Part shown: piece by piece, positions 36,083 through 47,945 of the stretch | Numbering within the stretch: position 1 is the stretch's first letter | How the letters are laid out: each line of letters starts with the position of its first letter | Assembly (NCBI GenBank): GCA_023333565.1 | Contig: JAJKFH010000948.1 | Coordinates: 4,042,001-4,106,000, forward strand | Source of the DNA: Puffinus mauretanicus | Taxonomy: Eukaryota; Chordata; Aves; Procellariiformes; Procellariidae | Direction of reading: 5' to 3' | DNA length: 64,000 bases | The notes under the pieces: generated by a model | Database searches by the model: none | What the model saw: only the letters and a program-made list of their open reading frames with translations | What the model was told of the DNA's origin: nothing | Program-made: the position numbers and the translations under genes

Positions 36083-39000
36083 CCTCTTGCCTTCTCCTAA
36101 AGTTACAGGCAATTTGAAAGACTCCTTTCATAATTATTATGGCACGTTGGGAGGGAGGGTAGGGACAGTCAGTGTAATAGAGTTTTTTTTCAGTTTGCAC
36201 ATTTTACACCTGTAAGTGGACTAAGTGAGCGACTTGTAGCAAAGATAGAAGCAGCTTGTTCCTTCTGGTACAAAACCACATATATTCATATGTGGACACT
36301 GCTTTTGCATGGCAGAGGTGGTGTGCAGTGTGCCCTGAAAGCATGGGGCTTGCCTGTCCCCGCGTGGGCTGTCTCGTGCCCTTAGGACACACACCTGCTA
36401 TAGGCTCAACCTGGCATGTGTCGTGGTTGCTACTGAAATATATGGCGGATGAAATGGAGCTGCTGCGCCGGAAAACTCTGGTAACCAAAGTCTTCAGACT
36501 TTGACAGCGTAGGCAGAGCTTGCAAATGAAAGAAAATGCCTGGGGAAAGTCTTGATGTGCAGGAGCTACTTTTGGAATAATCCTATAGCAAGTGGGATGT
36601 GCCCCAAAAGAGAAACTATGTGAGAAAAAGCAATTAAAACTGGAACTAATCAAATATAATGCCAGTTGGTGCAACAAGTAATAATTTGATATTTACAATC
36701 TGTTCTGGTGTTGTAAAACTCACTGGGGGGCTGATATGGAGCGCAAGATATTTTCCGTAGCAGAGTCCAAGTAAAATGATGGTACTGATTGTAATTTGTA
36801 GGGCTGAGAATACTTTCCTGGGGGTATCTGAGCCTCTGCTATTGTCTTCTCTTCCGTGCTTCAACCTTACAAAGTATTGCATGAAGTACCACAGGGAGTA
36901 ATTTGCTCCCTTTCAACTTTTTCCTAGGTGGCGAGACCACTGTCATCTGTCAGAACAGTAGAGAGAAGATGATGAAATTTAAACAAACAGCTTAAAATTG
37001 ACAATTTTACTTGCATCGGTCTTCCATCGTGTTTTCCATGCCAGGCATGCCTCTTTCCCTGCTGAATAAAGTCAGAGTAAAATATATTTTAAAATATGTG
37101 GGTTTTGAATATGATTCCTAGTCTGAAGCTAATTTAATAGAGCATCCTCACTAATTTTGTGGAAGCTCTTTTTGTTGTTAGTATTTTTCTTTGGAGGGAT
37201 AGCCAATGGTAGTAATGGATTAAAAACAAATTTCTCAGTATAAATAACAATAAATTGAAATAGCTGACCTGGTAAATTCACTTGGAAAGTTAGGTTTCCA
37301 AGTTCATGTGACATGCAACTTCTTAAATAACCTCTTGCTTTTTAAATGTTAATAGCTTTTATATAACTGAGTTGAGATAAACAGATTTCTTCCCTTTTTA
37401 AAAAGAAAAACTGGTCTTTAAGTTCTAATGTAGGCTGTTGATTGGTTTTCTTCCTCTGGGATTGCCATTCTAATAAACCTACTCATCTTGTAGAACATAA
37501 TTTAGAAAAGAGAGGAGAAGTCTTTTGTCAATAACTGCATTGCTTGTTTCTCACTGTGATTTGAAACTATGTTTAAGTTGAGTTTGTTTGCTCTTCCATT
37601 GTCTTTAATGAGAGCGGGGTGTACGCTCAAAATTCCTCACATCCCTAAAGTTCCAATTCATAATATATGTACAGAATGTGTAAGTGATTGTCATGCATTA
37701 TTGACCAGAACAAGGTTCAAATTGGATGTTTTTTTTTTAAAAAAAGAGAAAATGAACTTATGGTAGAAGAGCTCTGCCCATTACTTTTATTCTTCAGCAA
37801 ACCATTTCATTAAGAATATCTGCTGTTTGTGGTTCAGGCTCGGGGTATCCCTCGTTGTTTGAAATGACACTGAATCGACAGATTAAATGGTTGGGAGAAG
37901 AAAGCTAATTTAGTGTGAGAGAACCTTGAGAAAACTTTGAAAGATTTATGGAAATTTCTACTCAAACTATCTTATCTTTGGCTTTATGAACTTAAAACTA
38001 AAGTTAAGAAAAAATAAAAATCCCCAGAATAGAAGTGAAATGCTGAGTGAGCACATGTGCTTTAGGAGTTCAGTGAAGGAAAGCAGAGGTAAAAAAATCT
38101 CCCAGCTATCATGTGTAAAGCAAGGAGTGAATGGTTAAAAAGGAAAGGAAACTTGTGGGGATGTACTTACTAAATATTTCACAGAGTAAATGACATGTGA
38201 AAAGACGAATGCAAGGCCATTCAGGATTCGTTTGCACAGACGCATACTCCCAGTCATCTAGGTATGTTTTCAGATTTTAATGAAGATTTTTTTTCTGCTG
38301 GGAAAAAATATGTGAGAAACAGCAGGCAGAGGGAATGCAAGTTAATGTTAGCTACGGGCAGGAACGTTTTACATCGCTCTGCCCTGTGCGCTAAGGAGCT
38401 GTGTGTGATGGTGGTTCAAAAGTGATGTCTTCTGTCAGTAACCAAGAAAGCAAGCCTTTAGTTGGTTGATGTTGTGCAGTCGGTAAAAATCGTCTGGGTC
38501 TCCTATTTAAAATATCTAGCGGACAACTTGAGAACCACAGATGCCTCTTTTTCTTAGAAGAGTGGATAACTGAAGCACTGTGCTAAAACCTTCTGAGCAA
38601 GCCACTGCTTGTAAAGACTGTGGTGTCTGCCAGCATCTGCTGCCATACTTAATTTCTCCAGTGATCTTTCGGTGATCTTTCCTGGCAGGGGTGAAATAAT
38701 TCATTAAAAATAGATTAATTTCATAGCATTCAATTTAACTGTTTGTTTATTCTGTGCTAAGTACAAGATGGATGACTGCATTTTATCTTTAAAAATGATT
38801 AAAAATAGTCTTTTGAATGAAGCGTTACCGCTGTATATGTAACATGAAAACTGAACAGCATATGTCTTAAGTTGACCTCTGTTTTCATGTTATGGAGACA
38901 TGAATGAAAGGATTACATGACTTTTGTTTCATACACTCTATTTTAAAGATTTACTATTTCACTAAATTTGTGATTATAGAGTAATGATATATAGTTATAT

Positions 39001-39955
39001 ATCAAAATCATACAGTACCTCTCAACAAGCAAATGACAGCATGGGGGTATTAAAGCAGGTTGTACAGGAAGATACTGAGAGACAAGTACATTATTGCAGG
39101 TTATTAAAAAAAAAAAAAATCGTTGATAAAAGCATCTGGTGCCTGAGGGTAATTCATCAACAGTTTAATGGTTACATGGGCAGCATAGACGTATGGGTTT
39201 TGAGTTACATATTGGAAAATATTGATATCGGTAGTATCCAGAAGAGCAAAAGACTCATGAACTTAACCTTGAACACTGAGCTATCTTTAGGAACTCTTAT
39301 GCCATTTCTCTACTTGCCTATGCTCTTCCTTCATCATTTAAGCCCTAAATTGAGCACATGTTTAGATTTGTCATGGGTGACAGGGTGAGAGATACTTTTT
39401 ATAATGTGCCTTACTTCCCGAGTAAGGTGAAAGGTTCATCTGTACGCCTGACTCAAACCCGTGCCTTTCTGCATTGCTTTGATGATTGCAGACCTGTAAA
39501 TTTGGCTTTCTAAATTTCTATTTGTGGTAATTGCTATGAAATCCTAGCGATAATTTACTTATTACAATTGCCTTACAGTCTCACCTTGTGCCACCTCATT
39601 GTCTGTCTCCTGCCCATCATGAAATTCAAGAAATTTCCCATGGATCTGTTCTGCGGGTGATTTTGCTGCTTTAATCAGACCAAGTAACATGTCCTAGGAG
39701 AACCCCAAGCCTTGAGTCACTTGCACTGCTTTTTTTTTAAATCAGGCGAGAAATAATGAAGTTATTTCTTCAACAAAGTGAAACTTCGTTGCTTGCTCCC
39801 ACTGGTGTTCTGAATGGCCTTTGATTAGCAAGTTCCCATTCTCCTTTCTCTCACAAGTTGCTGCTTTTCCGCAAGACTTTTTCACCCTTGAAAGGTATTC
39901 AGTCCTCTTGTTTGCTTTCCTTTCTTTGTGTGGCAAGTGCTGTGGCTTTGTCCAG

Positions 39956-40015
39956 TCCACCAAAGACTGGAAGGGCACCTTTCTATATGCCAACAAAGAT
40001 GATGACCTACTGTTG
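39956..40015 (+). CDS. Weak candidate exon
   Basis: The acceptor ggctttgtccag ends at 39955, after a pyrimidine-rich stretch that starts about 55 bp upstream. Twenty codons in phase 0 (STKDWKGTFLYANKDDD then three Leu) end at a good donor, ctgttg|gtaaat. The opposite strand is also open over this interval, and the peptide is too short to classify. It is listed only because both splice signals are decent. Confidence 0.15.
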
Positions 40016-42274
40016 GTAAATTTTACAGCACGCAGTCCTAGCTGCTGTGGTGCTAACTATAACATTCAGAGGAAGGAAGGAGGATGTTAAATCAGTTGCA
40101 AAATGTATGTGTGAGGGCATTTGTTGTAGTTATTCAGAATTATTCTGATAAAATTTTGTTTATTTAAAGCTCTGGAAATGGTTCCAGTTTTTGATGAAAC
40201 AAAAGGAAAGAGGGAAGGTGGCTTGTTTTTGTAGTCAGAAAATGGGTCAAAGACTTCTCCCTGGAATTTCAGTACGTTAAGTATATTTCCAGGTGTTTAA
40301 TCTCTCTCGCCCTCTCAAATACCAATGTGACATTTAATTGCTGTACATCTTTGTGAATTCAGCTGTGTTATGCTGTGAGTACCCTTCTGTTTTTTTCCAA
40401 GAGTTTTACTCTCCCCATCCACAGTCTGTTCCAAACATAACTGTCAAGGATGGAACTTTTTTAGTATTCAAATCTTTCCTGTAAACTGCCCTTTTATAGA
40501 GGTATCTGTGAAAAATTAACTTTGACTCATCCTGGCTTGTAAATATTTGGATTATGTGGTTGGAATCTCTTTATACAATAAAAGTGTTCAGTGCTATTAT
40601 TTATTCTGGTCAATTATATAGCTCATCAATTTTTTTCCACATGCTGTTTATACTGGTGATAGGGAAGCAAAAAGTAAATGTGTTTAAAGCAAAGTCAGGG
40701 TGACTTGAAGGGAGAGGCTGGAAAGTCACGCCAATGTCTCAGAGCAGTGTACATCCAGCCTTATGGATTGTGGGATGGCAGCGCAGAAGACCTCGCATCA
40801 GTCTTCAGGAACAAACAGATCTGATGCTTTTAAATAGTCAGGTGTCTTTCCGTGGTGATTTATTTTGTTGGAACAGCAGTTTTTGACCAGAAATGGAGGA
40901 TTAAAGTCAGGGTGTCCTCCTGTTGTAGAAAGAGAAGATACCTGTAAGTCATAACTATTTGACCAAAGGAGAGTGTTTGTAAAATGCAGTACCATTTGGA
41001 TTGATCACCTCTCCAGGTTGTTATCCTGATGAATAGTGGGGACATTCGAACATTCGCAGGAGAAGGCGGCAGAGAGGTCAGAGCTGAGGCACAGGATCTG
41101 GAGCTGAAAATTCTGTATTTAATTCTTGTCTGTGAAATAGTTCCAGCGTGACCATAAGTGCTCGCTCGCTGGTTGTGCCGTGTGTCCTGGAATGAAGAGA
41201 TAGCAGTAATAGCTGCTTTACAGGATTTATACAAAGCTAAATTTCTAGGTGTTTGCATCCGCCATCATGATAACAAGAAGCTCAGTGCAAGAATAACTAA
41301 TCCTGCTCATACCTTCTGCAGAAAGGAGATGCAATTAAACAAATCTAACTGCAATAATGTATCTGCAGGTACATCCCAGCTAAGAATTGTGACTTGAACT
41401 TCACATTTGTAAAGCTGTCTTTGTTTATAGCACTTGTTTCTGTGAAGCTGAGCACGTTGCTGCTGCTTTAATTGCTTGATAATTTGAAGGTGCTCATTTA
41501 TTTGTACGATTGCCTTTCCTTCCTTCCTTGGTGTAATTGCAAGAATGTTGAGATGTTATTCCTTTAAAGTGATCCTTGTTATACAGCATTATCGTAGCAT
41601 GTTTTGTTGTTCAGGAAATACTCTTTTAAAAAAGACTTTTAAAGACTTTAAAAGACATGTTAAAGGTTGTGTTAACTTACTAGGAACAAAGTTTTTGACA
41701 GGAGTTATCTAACACACCTGATATCTATGCTTCTATTATCTGGAGTATGTCTTCAGCAACCAACAACTGTAGGAAGTGTGCTCTCATAGAAGACCAATGC
41801 ACCTATAGCCTCCTCAGCCCTGGGAAGAGAACATCTTGACAATATGCTACTTTTTTATTTCACAGTAATGCATAGGAGTGCTATGGAATGGCCCTAACTG
41901 TTCTTCCTTCATGTTTACCTACCTATTTAGCACTCCATTTTATAGTTCTTTACCTAACATCCTACAAAGTTACTATGCTTCTAAATCTTTCTTTTTGACT
42001 CTGAACAGAAGCGATGAGAACAAACTGCTATCTCCACAGCGACTTTAAATCTCCAGCATTGCTATGCAGACTCTGTAATCTCTGCTCAGCCCTGTTTTAC
42101 ACTCTTTGTAGTGTATTTATAGCTGATTTTTTTAGTGAAAATCTTAGACATGCATATATCTCTAAAGATCATCAAATACGCTGTCATTTCCATGTTGCCA
42201 ACAGTGGGAGGAATTTACCACATCTACACGTGCACACACATGCATGTATGTATATAAACATATTTTTACACATT

Positions 42275-42311
42275 TTAGATGCAGAAACACCTTATTGGTT
42301 TCTGCATCTAA
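42275..42311. repeat. Perfect 14-bp inverted repeat (hairpin)
   Basis: Arms ttagatgcagaaac (42275-42288) and gtttctgcatctaa (42298-42311) are exact reverse complements around a 9-base loop. The stem does not extend outward. It is too short for a typical miRNA precursor and lacks a terminator-like T tract. It may be a remnant of a palindromic transposon end or chance. Confidence 0.85.
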
Positions 42312-43380
42312 TCAGACAAAAATTAGGTGAAGAAATCTTTGAGTAGTAAAACAAATGAAAGCTTTCTGTTACATTCAGTCTATCCTATACATGCTAGCTG
42401 CAGTAATCTGATCTCATTTACAATTTCTTCCTTTCCCCTTGCACCACCCTATGTTTACCTCTTCAATGAATGTCTGTAATCTTCACTTATACCATCTAAT
42501 TCCCCAATTACCTTCTGTGTCCTCGGTTTCCTTGCTACAGTATTTTCAGCTCCTTTCCTTACCTGCCTTCACGTGAGCTACTGACTCCGCAAGAGTAAGT
42601 GTATGGCTTTTCAAAGCAATATAGCTGCTGGTTGATCAACTGATCTCTCTGTTCTCCTCAATCACAAAGGCTAACTAGAATGAATTACATATTGCTTTTC
42701 ATCCCAGTGGAAACCTTAAACTGAAATTTCCACCGCTGTTTCAAATTTGGTGGAAATTGCCAAGTTTTAATAAAGGGGCTGGCAACTGTGGTCATGCAAG
42801 TCTCACTTTCAGAGAGTCAAGCTAACAATATTTGAAGTCTTTACTCTCAAAGCTGAAATGTTTAGGAGAATCGGATTTACTGGTGAATTTTTCTGTAAGT
42901 TAGAGATGATGAAAGCAGTACTACCAGAATGGTAATAATGTGGGTGGGTTTTTTGGGGGCTTTTGGTTTTTTTTGTAGCCAGCTAGTATAAAATTATTTT
43001 GGATGAAATATGGAAGGCAAATGTAAACTGATAGTAAACAAATGAGCCAAGTATGACTGGATTGTCATGGACCTATAGGAATGTGCTTTCTTGACCTTGA
43101 GCGCTGTTTCCCTGACAAATCTGGTAGTTTTACTGTCAGCTGAAGACATGAAGAGTCCTATAAATGATCAAATCCTTTTTATAGTGGAAAATTATATTCA
43201 AAATAGTTGAAATCTGTTCTACTATATGAGGTGATATAGTACATACGTACACTATAAGAATGCTATAGGTAGGATAAGATATGTATCTGTAAGGTTATAT
43301 AGGTGATAGCAGACTCTGGAAAGACTCCAAGTGAAACATTTATGTGACGTTTGATATGGCTACTACCTGTAAATCTAAGT

Positions 43381-43470
43381 AGAAGCATAGAATGATGTGG
43401 GCTGGAAGGCAATTCTGGGAACTATTTGGTACAAATTGCTTGTTCAAAGCAGGGCCAGCTCCAGAGTTAA
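43381..43470 (-). mobile_element. CR1 LINE 3'-end fragment (old)
   Basis: The plus strand reads agaagcatagaatgatgtgg, then gctggaagg, then tgttcaaagcagggccagct, the complement of the 3' end of a CR1 element and its short terminal repeat. It is well diverged, with a disturbed middle portion. No coding sequence is retained. The right boundary is approximate. Confidence 0.6.
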
Positions 43471-43720
43471 ATCCCACTTCAAAGTACTTCCATGCCAGTA
43501 CTTGTGAGGAAAAGGCAACGGCCCTTCTTTGCTAAGAAATCCACTGGAAGGAAAGCAGAGGGTGAAAAGTGGAAGAGTTTTTATATCTCATTCCTTCTGG
43601 AGAAAACAAAGTAACTGAGAAGCTATTTTCAGTTGAATAGGCAGCTATTTGTTTAATAATTTCAGCAGATCCTGACATCTGGCATGTAGCTAAAGCGAAA
43701 CTTACAGAAGTCTCCTCGCT

Positions 43721-43905
43721 TTCATAGGATCATTCAGGTTGGAAAAGACCTTTAAGATTATCGAGTCCAACCGTAAACCTAACACTGCCAAGTCCACCAC
43801 TAAACCGTGTCCCGAAGCGCCACGTCTGCACGTCTTTTAAATGCCTCCAGGGATGGTGACTCAACCACTTCCCTGAGCAGCCTGTTCCAATGCTGTTCAA
43901 TGGTA
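43721..43905 (-). mobile_element. CR1 LINE 3'-end fragment
   Basis: The plus strand shows ttcataggatcattcaggtt, ggaaaagacctttaagatta, gagtccaaccgtaaacc and ctccagggatggtgactcaa in order, the standard complement of an avian CR1 3' end. It is about 185 bp, strongly 5'-truncated, and fairly well preserved. Only the last codons of ORF2 and the 3' untranslated region are present; the 74-codon minus-strand frame at 43730-43954 is derived from it. Its subfamily differs from that of the element at 46971-47904. Confidence 0.85.
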
Positions 43906-46900
43906 AGTCTTTATTGTTTGTTTTGGCCTCCAGGTCAGCTGTTTTTGTAGGCATTCAGATTCTTGGACTGTTTTCTTTGCTGTAAATCAGTGTGAGGCCA
44001 ACGGTCTAGAAACTGCGAAGTTTCATTTTCATCCAAGATGGCTCTTACCGGTTTGAGCATGTTTGTCTCAATATGAGTTAAGGCAGAACACTGTTAGCAT
44101 TAAGATGAAAATTTAAAGGTCAAGAGAAGGGGCTCTAAGTCGGGAAGAAGACATTTTCAATGACAAATATGAAAGTAGATTATTTACACTAAGATTTTCT
44201 TCCTCTTGCAGTCATTCTTTAGAGCTGCAAGGTGTTAATATACTACTCTAAATAGCCACTACTTCCGATGCATGGGAAACCTGTGTATATCCTTTTGGAG
44301 AATGGATGAAATACGTCTTATTCCTCCTTCAAGAGCAATAAAGCAGCTTGATGTGCCCTTTTGGCTGGAAGAAATCTTAATATAACTCCCTCTGCATCTC
44401 ATTAATACCAATCCAGAGTTCACAAGGGAGGGGGCAATTTAGTTGTGACAATCCCTAAGGCTTAGATGCACTGATTCCATAGAAGTTTCTTTGCTCTGGA
44501 AAACTAGATTGTTAAAGCAAAACTACTCATTCTATGAGTGTCAATTTTGTTTAGGGGGGAAAGAAATAAAATGCTGACATGACCTTAAGATAAATTGTTT
44601 GTGGAAATACTAATTTGGAGCTATTTACTCGCAAAGAGTTTCTTTAGTGGGTTTTTCCGCAAAATTTCCTGTGTACATAGGAGGGGTTTTGGCAATACCT
44701 GATTCTCACTGTTTTTTTGAAGCACACTCACTCCTTTGATGCACTTTCCTGTGAAATCTACATGGAAAATTGCGTGGTTGGTTATTTCACATTTAAGCAT
44801 GCACACTATTGCTTTTAGACAGCTTTTAGTGCTGTGAAGTAATTTTGTATAAAATAAGTCTAAATTTATGAAGATTGTAATGTTTTCTCTTCACCACATA
44901 GCAACCTTGTTTTCTATAAATATTCCATTGATTCAATGTGGGGCTTGCTAAAACTGCAGAGGTGGTAAATCCCCCAGAGTGTGAAGAACGACAAGCTTTT
45001 TTCTGTACTGTTTGTATCAGAAAAATCTATCTTTTTCTAAGTTCACATAAAGTCCTACTTAAAGTGCGTCTAGATTAAGAAGTCTCTAGAAACATTTGCT
45101 TTGTTGCTTGGTTGTGACTTTTAAGCACCTTTAGACCTTACTACTTTGCTGATTCCTGCTGTGGTAATTTGGTAGAAAACCCATTCCAGGGGTTTTTTTT
45201 TTTTTTTGATGTAGAGGCTAGGAGTTTATAGCGGAAGCCCCATCACCTTGTTTATCCAGGATGGACGTGTGTGATGAAGTAAGACAAAGAATATGTAAAA
45301 TCATGTATCAGTTTTCTTTTACTTTACATTTCTGAGTGAAGTGTAATCGTTTTAATTGTAATTAAAAATAATGGAAGCATTTTTGGTTTGCTTCCCAGAA
45401 AGCTTTTTGGTTTCTGCTGGGAGTCACTGAGCATAGCATTTTATTTTGTAAGTGGTCTCATGCCTGGCGAGTGATGCAGCCACAGAACTGCAAAGCTTGA
45501 GCAGAGAGACAGCAATTCCATACATTTTCTGCAATGGGGTAGAAAACTGAATTTGCAAGATCTAGGCATACAGTATAGACAGACAGAACATTTAGTTAAA
45601 GCTCCTTTACTCCCTACATGGCTCTTGGAGAGTATTGGCATCGCAGATTAGGATTTAAAACACCAGATTGCTGAATACTGAGATATATTACACTGCTACA
45701 TTTAGGTATGCGGTTGTACAGGACTAGTCAAAAAGGAAAATGATGAGATAGAAGAGCTTTGTAATCCCTTGAAAGAGCTTCTGTAGTCCCCCAAACCTCA
45801 GCCTGGAGATTCGAGATGCTTTTTTACAGCTCAAAAGCTACACCTCAAGCTTCTCAAAGGCCTGGGCTTTTTATTTAAGAGAAATAATTAGGGTTCATTC
45901 AGCTCTTTAAAAACGAAACAGGAGGAAATCAATTATATTCCTTTTTCTGATCAATAGCTTAATGGCTCAGGGTGTGAGCCAAGGAATATCACTCCGAGTA
46001 AATGCCATTTCGTGTCTCTTGTAGCACAAATTTTCCAAGTTATGAGACAGGAGATAAAAATGTCCTTAAATCTAAAGATGTAAAATACGTTAGAAAATGA
46101 AAGTGAATTAAAGGCTACTGGATAATATCTTTTATTGTTATCATATTGGGGGGTTGGGGAAAGCTGTCATGGAAATGGACTTAGACGCCTGTATTCTCTT
46201 CTCATTGCCTGTACATTGTATTGATTTTTGCCTGAAATAGTTCCTTATTACACTTTTGCTCATCATAGTAAGCCAACTAAGTATTTTTAATCAATGCTCA
46301 CTGAAAATAACATAATATAAATAATCTGAAGTTTTGTTCTTTGGGAGAATGGTGAGAGTTGTGCCGTATTAGTGCAGTTCTGCAATCAAGATGCCTGAAT
46401 GCTGACGTCTCACTCTTCCTGTTGCACAGGAGGGAACGTGCTCTTGGAAATTAGGAGTAAAGCATCATTTCAGTTTAAGTAAAATCCCACAGAACATAAT
46501 TGGTTAACTTTTATGATAGTTTATCAATGAAATACGTCTCCCTATTTATTATTGCCCCAATTAAAGTATTTTTACAAGAATATTTGAATATTACGTCTGT
46601 CTGATTTTCAGATGTTTTCAGTAGCCCAGTATCTAATGAAATGGTATAACCAGAGCTTGGTGTGCTTACATAAAAAAGTTTAATGATTTTTTTTTTTTTT
46701 TAAATAAAAATTCAGCTATTCCTTCTCAGAACTAGAGATCAATTTTGTCTTCCCTTTGATAAGACAGTAATGTTATTTGAGACTAAAAGTAGCTATGTAG
46801 AAATAGGTTTTATAAGTGCATGCTGCATGAACATGCTAGACCTCTCATAAGTTCAGGTATTCAGAAAGAAAACAATTTGTGTAAAATTATTTTATTTTAT

Positions 46901-46970
46901 AAAACATTTCAAAGCAACAATATTTTCAAGATTTGACATTAATACTGGACTGGAGAAATAAAGGGGTAGT
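43906..46970. other. Noncoding stretch
   Basis: No gene signals. There is a T16 run near 45191-45206 and a T15-type run near 46687-46701. The block 45880-46060 looks less degenerate than its neighbours, with clustered atta/taat cores, and could be regulatory; this is impression only. Confidence 0.45.
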
Positions 46971-47904
46971 TCATAGAATCATAGAATAGTTTGGGTTGGA
47001 AGGGACCTTTAAAGGTCATCTAGTCCACCTCCCCGCGATGAGCAGGGACATTTTCAACTAGATCAGGTTGCTCAGAGCCCCATCCAACCTGACCTTGAAT
47101 GTTTCCAGGGATGGGGCATCTACCACCTCTCTGGGCAACCTCTGCCAGTGTCTCACCACCCGCAATGTAAAAAATTTCTTCCTTAGGTCTAGTCTAAATC
47201 TACCCTCTTTTAGTTTAAAACCATTCCATCTTGTCCTGTCACAACAGGCCCTGCTAAAAAGTCTGTCCCCATCTTTCTTACAAGCCCCCTTTAAGTACTG
47301 GAAGGCCGCAATAAGGTCTCCCCAAAGCCTTCTCTTCTCCAGGCTGAAGAACCCCAACTCTCTCAGCCTTTCTTCATAGGAGAGGCGTTCCATCCCCCTG
47401 ATCATTTTTGTGGCCCTTCTCTGGACCCGCTCCAACAGGTCCATGTCTTTCCTGTGCTGAGAGCTCCAGAGCTGGACGCAGTACTCCACGTGGGGTTTCA
47501 CCAGAGCAGAGTAGAGGGGCAGAATCCCCTCCCTTGACCTGCTGGCCACGCTTCTTTTGATGCTGCCCAGGATACAGTTGGCCTTCTGGGCTGCGAGCGC
47601 ACATTGTTGGCTCATGTCCAGCTTTTCATCCACCAGTACCCGCAAGTCCTTCTTGGCAGGGCTGCTCTCAATCCCTTCCTCCCCCAGCCTGTATTGATAC
47701 TGGGGGCTGCCCCAACCCAGGTGCAGGACCTTGCACTTGGCCTTGTTGAACCTCATGGGGTTCACATGGGCCCACTTCTCGAGGTTGTCCAGGTCCCTCT
47801 GGATGGCATCCTGTCCCTCAGGCATGTCAACCACACCACTCAGCTTGGTTTCATCTGCAAACTTGCTGAGGGTGCACACGATCCCACTGTCTACATCAGG
47901 CCGG
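46971..47904 (-). mobile_element. CR1 LINE, 5'-truncated, with open RT C-terminus
   Basis: This is a CR1 retrotransposon on the minus strand. Its 3' end carries the CR1 terminal repeat (two copies of an 8-bp unit, attctatg on the minus strand, at 46971-46987) and the usual short 3' untranslated region. Upstream lies about 275 codons of ORF2 with no stop or frameshift, which implies a fairly young insertion. Truncation is near 47904-47920, inside the reverse transcriptase. CR1 is the dominant LINE of birds and moves by target-primed reverse transcription, leaving mostly 5'-truncated copies like this one, which cannot move on its own. Confidence 0.95.
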
Positions 47905-47945
47905 AGAGTTGGCAGGATAAAAATATTTATGATAAGAAGAAGCAC
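47058..47945 (-). pseudogene. CR1 ORF2 fragment: reverse transcriptase C-terminal part
   Basis: The 295-codon frame ends at a natural stop at 47058. Its first about 15 residues ([15 protein letters not shown]) come from flanking DNA; CR1 sequence begins at about residue 17. In order it shows the catalytic-box region [11 protein letters not shown] (residues 27-37), then [48 protein letters not shown] and [17 protein letters not shown], closing [16 protein letters not shown]. In this family the catalytic box normally ends in two Asp; here the second is Glu (FADE), which should impair catalysis. The endonuclease domain and most of the polymerase are missing, so the fragment is nonfunctional despite the open frame. 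Confidence 0.9.

Larger units (their letters stand above)
27679..36240. other. Noncoding stretch
   Basis: Mostly featureless AT-rich DNA. It holds a weak exon candidate at 28684, an A-rich tract at 31569-31593, an A/C-rich low-complexity block at 31691-31799, a similar A/C patch at 34523-34560, and T-rich runs at 36052-36082. A short TATA-like site with moderate GC lies near 34030. No protein or repeat family is recognised. Confidence 0.5.
36241..43380. other. Noncoding stretch
   Basis: The region 36240-36560 is less AT-rich than its surroundings and is open on both strands (36204-36677 minus, 157 codons; 36256-36504 plus). It has no clear exon signals beyond a possible donor ctctg|gtaacc at 36480. 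A weak exon candidate lies at 39956 and a 14-bp hairpin at 42275. The block 41240-41520 has balanced composition and homeodomain-like cores (attaa, taatt), suggestive of conserved noncoding DNA. Confidence 0.45.

Noticed and set aside
36204..36677. 157-codon minus-strand frame
   Set aside because: No recognisable domain, no start context or splice signals that fit, and the plus strand is open too.
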